From Pseudomonas sp. 31-12 (GTDB taxonomy: Bacteria > Pseudomonadota > Gammaproteobacteria > Pseudomonadales > Pseudomonadaceae), in assembly GCF_003151075.1 (NCBI RefSeq), contig NZ_CP029482.1:4650001-4714000 (forward strand): a DNA stretch of 64,000 nt. Reading direction: 5' to 3'. Below are positions 18,586-25,908 of this stretch, in pieces. Position 1 is the first letter of the stretch, and each line of letters starts with the position of its first letter. Both the position numbers and the translations under genes were made by a program. The notes below the pieces were generated by a model. It saw only the letters and a list, made by a program, of their open reading frames with translations, was not told the origin of the DNA and ran no database searches.

Positions 18586-19702
18586 AAGCCGTTGGCATAT
18601 CCATCCTATAACCCGCCCCAGGCGCCCCTTCATGCATCGCCGCCTGAATGTCTGCATACAAGGCGTTCGCCTCAGCAGTAGTGATCGATCGTGAACAATC
18701 ACGCAGCACCACACGCAAAAGCACATTCTCCTGGCCCGGCAGCATCCCGAGTCGCTCAATTGCCTGCGAAGGTAACTCCGAGTAATCCCAACGCCCCTTG
18801 ACCTGCATCTCCTCGATCCAGTTAGAACTGTCACCCGCAGCCAGCAACATTCTCTCGGTCAACACCTCTTCGCTTAGCCCCGGTGTTACCGCCAACGAAA
18901 TGTCACGAGCAATCGACGGCAAACGAGATACCGCAGTCCATGGATTCAGATCATGCATCTGCGCCTGCACTCGCGTGTTCTGATCGCGTAACAAGCGAAT
19001 ATCCGGGATGCCTTTGCGCAACATCGTCAGGCGATCCAGTCCCATCCCGAGAGCCAGTCCTCCGTGACACAGCGGGTCGATCTTCAAGCGTTCCAACAAA
19101 GACTTCGCAATACGGCCGCACTCCAGCACCTCGACCGGCGCGTTGTCATTCAACACATTCACTTCAATTCCACCCTCGGTGTAGTGATGCGGACTGTCGC
19201 TGTAGACCCACGCTTTTTCAGGAACGGCGGACTTGAGGATATCCCCGACCAGACGCAACAGATGCTCATGTGTAGCCAATTCCGGATCACCCAGCACCCA
19301 GATATCCATTTGATGCGGTTCGGCACAATGCCAACGATCCCGACTATCACGACGAAAAGTAATGCCCGGCGCAGCCAGCAAGATCGTTTGCCCAGTTTGC
19401 CGCACCTGAGCCGCTCGCTGGAGCGCTGACGGAATCTGGCTGGTGGTTTGTGTACGTAACAGTGAGCACTCATCGACCCATCGGGTGTGTTCACTCCCTA
19501 GCGTGACCTCTGCCGGGTCATAGCCGAGTAATCCGTAATTTTCCTCAGCGGACACAATCCGCGGCCCCGTCTGTAGTTGAGCCTGAGGCCAACCTTTTTC
19601 GGCAATTCCTTGGAGGATTTCAGTTAACAGGAGCCGGACGGCGTGGTCAGGATTGTTTGATTCGGTTAGATCAACCATTAATAGGGCTTGATGAACAGAC
19701 AT
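18584..19702 (-). CDS. srmL: PheS-related ligase with fused FDX-ACB domain
   Basis: A 372 aa class II aminoacyl-tRNA-synthetase-like protein. Class II motif 2 is seen in FRRDSRDRWHCAEPHQMD and motif 3 in GLALGMGLDRLTML. VEVLECGRI matches a PheS block. The PheS pocket GFAFG is changed to GLALG. After about residue 280 a ferredoxin-fold anticodon-binding (FDX-ACB) domain follows, so the layout is that of the single-chain mitochondrial PheRS, not bacterial PheS plus PheT. It is not a housekeeping PheRS: no pheT is present and it sits in an AT-rich island beside a short peptide gene. From memory the family is catalogued as PheS-related mystery ligase SrmL; its reaction is not known to me. The start is uncertain: ATG 19702 gives a clean family-like N-terminus; ATG 19777 has a better ribosome binding site (TTAGG). 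Confidence 0.75.
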   Translation of the reverse strand: MSVHQALLMVDLTESNNPDHAVRLLLTEILQGIAEKGWPQAQLQTGPRIVSAEENYGLLGYDPAEVTLGSEHTRWVDECSLLRTQTTSQIPSALQRAAQVRQTGQTILLAAPGITFRRDSRDRWHCAEPHQMDIWVLGDPELATHEHLLRLVGDILKSAVPEKAWVYSDSPHHYTEGGIEVNVLNDNAPVEVLECGRIAKSLLERLKIDPLCHGGLALGMGLDRLTMLRKGIPDIRLLRDQNTRVQAQMHDLNPWTAVSRLPSIARDISLAVTPGLSEEVLTERMLLAAGDSSNWIEEMQVKGRWDYSELPSQAIERLGMLPGQENVLLRVVLRDCSRSITTAEANALYADIQAAMHEGAPGAGYRMDMPTA

Positions 19703-20023
19703 ATCCGTCAGATATTTCTTTGATGCATGCACTATATAATCCTCTCTACAATTAAATATCGAGCTAAAAACGCCCATAAATAAACCTAACGACACAAGAT
19801 CATTAATCACAACCAAAAAAAGTAATATTTCAGATTTTCAGAACAAGACTACAGACCGAACCTACATAAATAACCGCCTTGAACACCCCCGCATTCTTCA
19901 TAGCCAAAATTATTCTAAAAAACCCAAAACAAACTATTTATCACATTAAAAAACTCTGTATTAATTAATCCACTCCCGAGCAACTGAGGGAGCAAAACCA
20001 AAAAAATGAAAAAGGATGATCAA
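19703..20023. promoter_or_regulatory. AT-rich divergent promoter region of the island
   Basis: This gap separates the PheS-like gene (minus) from the peptide gene (plus). It is strongly AT-rich compared with the surroundings. A plausible plus-strand promoter is TTTATC (19937-19942) with TATTAA (19959-19964), 16 bp apart. No other gene is seen in it. Confidence 0.35.
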
Positions 20024-20125
20024 ATGAAAAATAAAAAAAACGTCAAAGAGAAGCTTAACCGGATCACTTCTGGCCCGGAGAATTTCGGGTGGGCGCCGTT
20101 AGCTTGGGCTCACACTGAAGAGTAA
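20024..20125 (+). CDS. Short peptide gene, candidate precursor of a modified peptide (33 aa)
   Basis: Encodes 33 residues. The N-terminal half is lysine- and asparagine-rich (MKNKKNVKEKLNRITS). The C-terminal half has a different character, GPENFGWAPLAWAHTEE. This split into charged leader and aromatic/proline core resembles a ribosomal peptide precursor. The ATG at 20024 has AAAGGA with a 7-nt spacer. An in-frame ATG at 20006 would give 39 residues (adding MKKDDQ) with a more distant AGGGAG. A strong hairpin follows, then the M29-like gene. The PheS-like ligase gene is divergent. Function as ligase or peptidase substrate is inferred from context; it could also be a regulatory leader peptide. 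Confidence 0.6.
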   Translation: MKNKKNVKEKLNRITSGPENFGWAPLAWAHTEE

Positions 20126-20132
20126 ATAGCTA

Positions 20133-20164
20133 TAATGCACGGCAAGCTTTCTTGCCGTGCATTA
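20133..20164 (+). promoter_or_regulatory. Perfect 14 bp stem hairpin between peptide and peptidase genes
   Basis: TAATGCACGGCAAG and CTTGCCGTGCATTA form a perfect stem with loop CTTT. It is followed by A rather than T, so it is not a standard terminator. It may protect the peptide message or reduce read-through into the next gene, as in many precursor-peptide operons. Confidence 0.6.
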
Positions 20165-20182
20165 AAAAATCAGGAGGGTTTT

Positions 20183-21106
20183 ATGTCACTAAAAAATATA
20201 ACATCGACACTCTTCCACCATGAGAAACCATCAATCATCGCGGACTCAGAGGACTTCCTCAGAGAGTGTGCGTTCCTAGGATTCAACACGGCCAATATTT
20301 CTGGGCTACAGAAATTACCAAAAAACAGTATTGTGTTTTCTTTTAGCAATGACGCTGCAAAAAAAACGTTCGAACTGGCAAAAAACACAGAAAGCAAGAA
20401 AAGTGTTTTCTGCGCGACTCAAGTGTTCGAGCCCACCACAGCTATTGCACTCTATAGCTTGAAACTTTTGCTGAGCAGCAATTTTGAAGATGCATTGCAC
20501 ACACAGCGCACTGTGTTAAACATGCTAAATTCAAATGAGAAATTTGTCCTATCTGGTAACGACGCCGACGCGAAAGTCTCAATTTCTCCACACGCCGAAC
20601 CTTACGCACTACTTGCTGAAGACGTGTCTTGTGATTTTGTTCAGTCCGTAGCAGAGTTTTTTGAAGTTCATTATGCACACATGAATCCACAAGAGCCCTG
20701 TCCGTTTTCTTTTACAGGAACATTAAAAATTGCGGGCATATTGACCGTACTTAGAAAGCCTAACCCGATACTACCAGAGGGTTTGAAAATCTCACTTAAA
20801 TGGCTGAGCGATCGAATATCGAATGACGGAGCACTCTTATCTATTGAGGACAACACCATCACATCACTTCAAATAAAAAACGAGGAGCACATAAAGCTTC
20901 TGGATCTTGCAGCCGGTTTTCGTGGACTGAAATTGACGGAGTTCGCCATCGGGGTCAACGAGTCTATTGCTTCAAACATTGATTACAGTATCAACTCACA
21001 AATGAATGAAGGCATCAGCGGGATTCACTTAGCTATTGGTGATGGGTCCTCTGGTTATCACATTGACTTCCTAAGTCCTGCAGTGAGCGTATATCCCGAT
21101 CATTAG
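20183..21106 (+). CDS. Divergent M29-like (aminopeptidase T fold) metallopeptidase
   Basis: A 307 aa soluble protein without signal peptide. The C-terminal part resembles M29 aminopeptidases: LTEFAIGVNES (cf. GELGIGTNP), MNEGISGIHLAIGDG and YHIDFLSP. Candidate metal ligands Glu276, His282, His293 and Asp295 are all present. The N-terminal part is poorly matched and the usual early glutamate (GEVF-type motif) was not found, so activity is uncertain. The protein is shorter than M29 enzymes (about 400 aa). The start has a near-perfect AGGAGGG 5 bp upstream. Codon use is AT-rich like the rest of the island. It probably acts on the peptide encoded just upstream, for instance removing terminal residues; this is inferred. 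Confidence 0.5.
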   Translation: MSLKNITSTLFHHEKPSIIADSEDFLRECAFLGFNTANISGLQKLPKNSIVFSFSNDAAKKTFELAKNTESKKSVFCATQVFEPTTAIALYSLKLLLSSNFEDALHTQRTVLNMLNSNEKFVLSGNDADAKVSISPHAEPYALLAEDVSCDFVQSVAEFFEVHYAHMNPQEPCPFSFTGTLKIAGILTVLRKPNPILPEGLKISLKWLSDRISNDGALLSIEDNTITSLQIKNEEHIKLLDLAAGFRGLKLTEFAIGVNESIASNIDYSINSQMNEGISGIHLAIGDGSSGYHIDFLSPAVSVYPDH

Positions 21107-21196
21107 TGGTTTTATTAACACACGGAGATTACAAATACCTGCTTTATATCCCCTATCGCGAAAACACCTACGATGCGTCGCCTCATACGTCGCCTT

Positions 21197-21274
21197 CCCG
21201 AGCAAACCCGCTCCCACAGTTGACCGAGTTGTTAAGGCGAACGCGGTCGAATGTGGGAGTGAGCCTGCTCGCGA
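21197..21274. repeat. REP doublet (REPIN), right flank of the AT-rich island
   Basis: Left arm CCGAGCAAACCCGCTCCCAC is degenerate and the right arm TGTGGGAGTGAGCCTGCTCG is typical. The spacer is inverted relative to the doublet at 18459. Confidence 0.75.
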
Positions 21275-21321
21275 TGAACGATGACGCGGTGCTCTGGTGA
21301 CTACTTCGGCACTTCGACGTT
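21252..21321 (+). repeat. Flanking direct repeat, right copy
   Basis: Matches 18516-18585 at 59 of 70 positions. It includes the last codons and stop of the intact DUF6124 gene on the minus strand. Confidence 0.7.
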
Positions 21322-21663
21322 ATCCATCATCCGGTTCACCGCCAGTTCCGCCTGCATGATGATCTGCTGGATGCCCAGCGCCGTATGCCGATGCGGTCCT
21401 TCCAGATAGGCCGCGAAGTCGGCGGTCATGACGCTGGCCGAGGCCAGTGATTCGCAGGTGTGTGCCAGCAGGTCTTCGTCTTTGATGTCCGGCGCGATCA
21501 TGAACAGGGTGCTGGGTTTGCGGGCGACCGGGATTTTGAGGGCTGCGGGGTTGAGGTAGTGGTCGAGGGCGCGTTCGGCGGCTTCGTGGAGTTTTTTTGA
21601 ATCGAGTGATTCGTAGGGGGATGCCGGATCTGTGTCTGGCGGATTTGGCGTTGCTTTGAACAT
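21301..21663 (-). CDS. DUF6124 family protein
   Basis: A 120 aa soluble protein of a Pseudomonas family found in many copies per genome (DUF6124, near DUF3077). Typical features are the helical segment SKKLHEAAERALDHYLNP, the short strand STLFMIAPDIKDEDLLAHTCESLASASVM and the helix HRHTALGIQQIIMQAELAVNRMM. Function is unknown. The ATG at 21663 is preceded by GGAAGAAGG. The frame stays open upstream, but that part overlaps the structured leader and is not coding. A relic of the 3' end of a second copy lies at about 18565-18585, on the other side of the AT-rich island. Confidence 0.75.
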   Translation of the reverse strand: MFKATPNPPDTDPASPYESLDSKKLHEAAERALDHYLNPAALKIPVARKPSTLFMIAPDIKDEDLLAHTCESLASASVMTADFAAYLEGPHRHTALGIQQIIMQAELAVNRMMDNVEVPK

Positions 21664-21900
21664 ATTTACCTTCTTCCTTATCGGGCAGCCACGCCTCGCT
21701 ACTAATACGAGGGGTGGCGGCTGTACGCAGGTTAGTAGACCGGGGAAAGAAGGCAAAGCCGGCGCGCCCGAGGGCGCCCTGCGCACAACCACCATCAAGT
21801 ACAGGCATGGAATACCTGTCTGACAGACGCTTGTGCAGCCTTCAAACCTCGGGCTACTAAACCCGATCACTGGGAATCAGTGACGGGGATCAAGTTACCG
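21664..21900 (-). promoter_or_regulatory. Structured leader upstream of the DUF6124 gene
   Basis: About 200 bp rich in inverted repeats: CTACTAA (21699-21705) with TTAGTAG (21732-21738); GCGCCC-GA-GGGCGC (21764-21777); ACAGG (21801-21805) with CCTGT (21815-21819); TCACTG-ggaat-CAGTGA (21867-21883). The density of hairpins suggests a cis-acting RNA or small RNA on the minus strand. I recall similar leaders upstream of related Pseudomonas genes, but no named RNA class can be assigned. Confidence 0.45.
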
Positions 21901-22383
21901 AGGGCGTCCAAAGGGCACAAGCCGGCGGATTCTGGCGTAGTCGTAGGCAATGGCGCAAGGCGTTGTAGCTTTCAGGAAGTAACGCTAAACACGTTTAAAC
22001 AAGCACTCCGATCCCGCATGTGCGGCGCGGTTTCACCTTCTCCCTACCCCTCGAAAATCCTGCATGACTCTCCTGGGATCACGCTAAAAACCTGAGCACC
22101 ACAAACCTGTGGCGAGGGAGCTTGCTCCCGCTGGACTGCGCAGCAGGCCCCTTCTTTTCTGGGTAAAAAGGGGATCGCTTCGCGACCCAGCGGGAGCAAG
22201 CTCCCTCGCCACAGATACCGCGTTCCGACACTTTCGAACGGTATCCCCCAAGACTGGCACAGACACACAAACACTTGGCAGCCACAGCAATTCTCCCGTT
22301 TTCACGGCGAGGCAGAATCGAATTGTAAAAATCTGCCCAAGCACCCGCGATCTGCGTGAACAACACTTCAGGGAGTTCCCCTA
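21901..22383. other. Intergenic region before aauB with REPIN
   Basis: No gene seen. It holds a REP doublet (22107-22214) and, at 22276-22291, TGGCAGCCACAGCAAT, a near match to the FeaR-type site that lacks the last A. The aauB promoter must lie between about 22220 and 22380. Confidence 0.5.
22107..22214. repeat. REP doublet (REPIN), GGCGAGGGAGCTTGCTCCC type
   Basis: Arms CTGTGGCGAGGGAGCTTGCT and its complement enclose about 50 bp. It is a different REP subtype from most others in the window. Confidence 0.85.
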
Positions 22384-23532
22384 ATGCGAACCAACAGGAT
22401 CAACGTACAGTCAGCGCTAGGTCTGAGCCTGCTTGTACTCGGCTTGAACAGCGCCCGTGCGGACCTGCCGGCTGACACCATCGGCCAGACCGTCCTGGCC
22501 TTCCCGCCAGAAGCTCACCGTGCGTTCATCGTCGACGTCGAATTCGAAAGTTTTGTGATGGGCCGCGTCACCGTGGTCGACCCCGACAAAAAACGCGTGC
22601 TCGGCATGGTGCCGACCGGTTTTGCCGCGCCGTCGACCCTCAGCCACGACCAGAAAACCCTCTACAGCGCCGACATCTTTTACTCGCGCGGCACTCGTGG
22701 CACGCGCACCGATGTGTTGACCGCGTGGGACAGTTCGACCCTGTCGCCAGCCTGGGAACTGTTGATCCCCACCAAGCGCGCCGAATCCCTGACCCAGCGC
22801 TACGGCCTGAAGACCAGCGGCGATGACCGTTTCGTCTACGTCTACAACTTCACACCGTCGACCTCGGTGACCGTGGTCGACACCCAGGCCAAGGCCGTGG
22901 CCGCTGAACTGGCGATTCCGGGCTGCGTGCTCAACTACCCGGTCGGCAACCGCCGCTTCGCCTCGCTGTGCGGTGACGGCAGCTTGCAGGTGATCACGCT
23001 CAACGATCAGGGCCAGGAAACCGCGCGCAGCCGCACGCCGTTCTTCGACCCGAACGCGGAGAAGCTCAACGAGCGCGCAGTGAACGTCGGCGATACCTAT
23101 TACTTCACCACCACCACGGGCACCGTTCGCCCGGTGGATTTCGCCGGCGACGCGCCGAAAATCCTGCCGTCGTGGTCGTTGACCACCGACGAGGAAAAGA
23201 AAGCCGGCTGGGCGCCGGGTGGCTGGCAGTTGATGGCCGTGGCGCCGAAGTTGAATCGTTTGTACGTGCTGATGCACGACGCCCACGAACCGATGAAGTG
23301 GGAAGACCCGAGCACGCTGATCTGGGCGTATGACCTCAAGACCCACAAGAAAGTCGCCACCCTGGAAGCACCGGTTCCGGTGTGGAGCATGCAGGCCACC
23401 GGCGACGACAAGCCGCTGTTGCTGGGAGCCGACGTTACTGGTGGTTTGCAGATCTTCGATCTCAAGACCAACACGCTCACCGGCAGCATGCCCAAAGTCG
23501 CGAAAACCGCGACTCAGGTCATGAGCTACTAA
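22384..23532 (+). CDS. aauB: Aromatic amine dehydrogenase heavy chain
   Basis: The 382 aa large subunit of a tryptophan tryptophylquinone (TTQ) amine dehydrogenase. It has a signal peptide (about 1-26, LSLLVLGLNSARA). A seven-bladed beta-propeller is indicated by repeated VTVVDPDKKRVLGMVPTG- and VTVVDTQAKAVAAEL-type blades. The heavy chain supports the catalytic light chain in a periplasmic heterotetramer oxidising primary aromatic amines such as phenylethylamine or tyramine. The start follows CAGGGAG. It is the first gene of aauB-mauE-mauD-aauA. Methylamine dehydrogenase (mauB) is the alternative; the neighbouring tynA, feaR and paa genes favour an aromatic substrate. Confidence 0.88.
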   Translation: MRTNRINVQSALGLSLLVLGLNSARADLPADTIGQTVLAFPPEAHRAFIVDVEFESFVMGRVTVVDPDKKRVLGMVPTGFAAPSTLSHDQKTLYSADIFYSRGTRGTRTDVLTAWDSSTLSPAWELLIPTKRAESLTQRYGLKTSGDDRFVYVYNFTPSTSVTVVDTQAKAVAAELAIPGCVLNYPVGNRRFASLCGDGSLQVITLNDQGQETARSRTPFFDPNAEKLNERAVNVGDTYYFTTTTGTVRPVDFAGDAPKILPSWSLTTDEEKKAGWAPGGWQLMAVAPKLNRLYVLMHDAHEPMKWEDPSTLIWAYDLKTHKKVATLEAPVPVWSMQATGDDKPLLLGADVTGGLQIFDLKTNTLTGSMPKVAKTATQVMSY

Positions 23533-23545
23533 ACGAGGTTCGGCC

Positions 23546-24085
23546 ATGCACTTAGATCCGATCTTCATCATTGCCAGCGCCCTCGCCACGGCGGTGTTGC
23601 TGGCCAGCGCCGCGACGCACAAGGTGCGCGCGCCGGCACGCTTCGCCAAACAGTTGGCAGACTACCAATTGCTGCCGGACGCACTGGTGCGCCCCGTCGC
23701 CCGTGTGATCCCGGTTATAGAGCTGGTGATTGCGTTCGCGCTGCTGGTGCCAGCCAGCCGGTATTGGGCCGCGTTGGCAGCCGCCAGCCTGATCGCCCTG
23801 TACGCCGCCGCGATTGGCATCAACCTGTGGCGCGGCCGTCGCGACATCGACTGTGGCTGTGCCGGTCCGGACCAGGCGCAACCGCTGCGCCCGATGCTGC
23901 TGCTGCGCAACGGCGCACTGGTGGGCCTGGCGCTGCTGGCCAGCGTTTCGCCGGTCGCCCGCGACCTCGGTTTTTTCGACGGCTTCGTCACTGTCGCCGC
24001 CAGCGGCGTTGCGCTGCTGATCTACGCCGCAGCCGATGGCTTGCTGGCGAACTCCCCTCTTCTGCTCAAACTGATTGGTAGGTGA
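23546..24085 (+). CDS. mauE: MauE-like membrane protein for amine dehydrogenase maturation
   Basis: A 179 aa inner-membrane protein with about five hydrophobic segments and the DoxX/MauE-type start IIASALATAVLLASAATHKVRAP. A CGC motif (DIDCGCAGPDQ) lies in a loop. MauE is needed, with MauD, to make the disulfide-rich light chain, probably by passing reducing equivalents. It starts 14 bp after aauB and ends 3 bp before mauD, so all are translated from one message. Confidence 0.88.
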   Translation: MHLDPIFIIASALATAVLLASAATHKVRAPARFAKQLADYQLLPDALVRPVARVIPVIELVIAFALLVPASRYWAALAAASLIALYAAAIGINLWRGRRDIDCGCAGPDQAQPLRPMLLLRNGALVGLALLASVSPVARDLGFFDGFVTVAASGVALLIYAAADGLLANSPLLLKLIGR

Positions 24086-24088
24086 TCA

Positions 24089-24709
24089 ATGGAAGGCTTA
24101 ATCGTTTCCAACGTTCTGCTCTGGGTACTGCTGGTGGCCGTGACTTTTGTCGTGATGGGCCTGGTGCGGCAGATTGGTGTGTTGCACGGCCGTCTCGCTC
24201 CCGCCGGGGCGCTGATGGTCGACAAGGGCGTGGCGGTCAATGAGGCCGCGCCGCAAGTCACGGCGTCCGACCGTCATGGTCGCCCGGTGAACTTCGGTTA
24301 TGCCGGCGAAAAGAACCAGTTGCTGTTCTTCCTCTCGCCGACCTGCCCAATCTGCAAATCGCTGTTGCCGGCGATCAAATCCATCGCCAAAGAACAGGCC
24401 GGTCGCCTCGACGTGGTGTTCATCAGCGACGGCGACATGGACGCCCAGCAAGCGCTGATCCGCGAACACAAACTGGAAGACGCCACCTACGTGGTCGGCC
24501 CGGAGGTGGGCATGACCTACCAGATCGGCAAGCTGCCGTACGCCGCTCTGATCGACAAAACCGGCACCCTGCGCGCCAAAGGCCTGGTCAATTCCCGTGA
24601 GCACCTGGACAGCCTGTTCGAAGTCGAGCACCTGAAAAGCGCCACGCTGCAGCAATACCTCAACAGCCAGCCGCAGGCACACGACCACAGCCACGGCCAT
24701 AGCCACTGA
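24089..24709 (+). CDS. mauD: MauD-like thioredoxin-fold maturation protein
   Basis: A 206 aa protein with one N-terminal membrane anchor (about 7-27) and a periplasmic TlpA/thioredoxin domain. The redox motif is CPIC in FFLSPTCPICKSLLP. MauD forms or isomerises the six disulfides of the amine dehydrogenase light chain. The C-terminus is histidine-rich (HDHSHGHSH), which could bind metal; I do not know whether this is usual in the family. It lies between mauE and aauA in the operon. Confidence 0.9.
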   Translation: MEGLIVSNVLLWVLLVAVTFVVMGLVRQIGVLHGRLAPAGALMVDKGVAVNEAAPQVTASDRHGRPVNFGYAGEKNQLLFFLSPTCPICKSLLPAIKSIAKEQAGRLDVVFISDGDMDAQQALIREHKLEDATYVVGPEVGMTYQIGKLPYAALIDKTGTLRAKGLVNSREHLDSLFEVEHLKSATLQQYLNSQPQAHDHSHGHSH

Positions 24710-24728
24710 TTAAGGCAGGGAGACTTTT

Positions 24729-25250
24729 ATGAAACTGCTGGATCTGTTATTCGAGCGCTCGACCCGTCGAGTCGCCGACACCACCTCACGCCGTAAACTG
24801 CTGGCGCGCATGGGTTCCTTGATGGTCGCCGGTGCCGCCCTGCCGCTGCTGTTGCCGCTGGACCGCACCAGCAAGGCGCTGGCGGCGGACAACCCGAAGG
24901 CCGGCGATCCGGGTGATCCGAACACTTGCGACTACTGGCGCTACTGCTCCATCGACGGTTTCCTGTGCAGCTGCTGCGGAGGGTCGGTGACGTCCTGCCC
25001 GCCGGGCACCGAAGCCTCGCAAGTGACCTGGATCGGCACCTGCCGCAACCCGGCCGATGGCAAGGATTACATCATTTCCTACAACGATTGCTGCGGTAAG
25101 CAAAGCTGCGCCCAGTGCGCTTGCACCCGAAACGACAGTGAAGAACCGGCTTACCGCCCGTTCAACAACAACGATGTGAACTGGTGCCTGGCCGCCAAAT
25201 CGCACATCTATCACTGCACCGTTTCGATCATCCGTGGCGTCGCCGTCTAA
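24729..25250 (+). CDS. aauA: Aromatic amine dehydrogenase light chain (TTQ subunit)
   Basis: The 173 aa catalytic subunit. A twin-arginine signal (SRRKLLARMG, Arg21-Arg22) runs to about residue 53. The mature part is very rich in cysteine, as expected for six disulfides. The TTQ cofactor would form from Trp101 (VTWIGTC) and Trp152 (VNWC), 51 residues apart as in known light chains. Asp120 (YNDCC) corresponds to the catalytic aspartate of aromatic amine dehydrogenase by spacing. GGCAGGGAG precedes the ATG. A strong terminator follows. TTQ formation needs MauG or an equivalent, and none is seen in this window. Confidence 0.93.
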   Translation: MKLLDLLFERSTRRVADTTSRRKLLARMGSLMVAGAALPLLLPLDRTSKALAADNPKAGDPGDPNTCDYWRYCSIDGFLCSCCGGSVTSCPPGTEASQVTWIGTCRNPADGKDYIISYNDCCGKQSCAQCACTRNDSEEPAYRPFNNNDVNWCLAAKSHIYHCTVSIIRGVAV

Positions 25251-25259
25251 CGCGCGTTG

Positions 25260-25294
25260 GCCGTCGGTTGCCCAGGCAATCGGCGGCTTTTTTT
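25260..25294 (+). terminator. Rho-independent terminator of the amine dehydrogenase operon
   Basis: A 12-pair stem (GCCGTCGGTTGC / GCAATCGGCGGC, with two G-U pairs), loop CCAG, then seven T. Confidence 0.85.
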
Positions 25295-25386
25295 GGTGCC
25301 ACAACGCGATCCCGTGTAGCCCCTGGTGAAACCTGTGGGAGCGGCGGCTACATAAAAGTGTGTTTCACCGTAGAGGTGCCATTGTC

Positions 25387-25908
25387 ATGCGTAAGTTGCT
25401 ACTCCTCGGTCTTGTCTGCGCCCTGAGCGCCCCGCTCGCCCATGCCCGAGCCATTCCCGATCCGGCGCAGCGCCATGCACCGGGTAACGAAGCGCTGCAA
25501 ACCCCCATCGCTCAGGCGGGATATAGCGTCGGCGTCAACTACCAGCTGCAATGCGCCGGTTGCCACTTGGGCAATGGCATGGGCTCCGCCGCCAACGACA
25601 CGCCGCGCATGACCGGGTTTGTCGGCAACTTCCTGAAAGTACCGGGCGGTCGTGAGTTTCTGGTGCGGGTGCCCGGCATGTCGCAGTCGGCGCTGAACAA
25701 TGCGCAACTGGCGGACTTGCTCAACTGGTTGATCCGTGAAGACGGCCTGGCCGGCAAAAGCACACCGGCCAATTACCAACCGTACAGCGCAGAAGAAGTC
25801 GCGCATCTGCGCGAGAAAGCCATGCTCAACCTGCCGGGCACCCGCGCGGAATTGATCAAGGCCATGCGCGCACAAGGCATCGCGATTGAGGACGGCATGA
25901 GCAACTAG
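25387..25908 (+). CDS. Monohaem c-type cytochrome next to the amine dehydrogenase
   Basis: A 173 aa periplasmic protein. The signal peptide covers about 1-21 (LLLLGLVCALSAPLAHA). A single haem motif CAGCH is present (YQLQCAGCHLGNG). The rest has no second CxxCH, so it is not the dihaem MauG. Comparable cytochromes follow aau operons elsewhere and may carry electrons from the TTQ enzyme. A terminator precedes it, so it probably has its own promoter. The 3' end overlaps a hypothetical gene on the other strand by about 50 bp. Confidence 0.8.
   Translation: MRKLLLLGLVCALSAPLAHARAIPDPAQRHAPGNEALQTPIAQAGYSVGVNYQLQCAGCHLGNGMGSAANDTPRMTGFVGNFLKVPGGREFLVRVPGMSQSALNNAQLADLLNWLIREDGLAGKSTPANYQPYSAEEVAHLREKAMLNLPGTRAELIKAMRAQGIAIEDGMSN

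Noticed and set aside
18565..18834. Minus-strand frame overlapping the end of the PheS-like gene
   Set aside because: It is not a gene, but its last codons (DVELPE-stop) are kept as a relic of a DUF6124 3' end.
20133..20164. Rho-independent terminator after the short peptide gene
   Set aside because: The stem is strong but is followed by A rather than T on the plus strand, so it is listed as a hairpin of other function.
21106..21300. Plus-strand 64-codon frame after the M29-like gene
   Set aside because: It runs through the REP doublet and has no ribosome binding site.
22276..22291. Sigma-54 promoter before aauB
   Set aside because: TGGCAG...GCAA resembles -24/-12 elements, but the GG-to-GC spacing is 2 bp too short.
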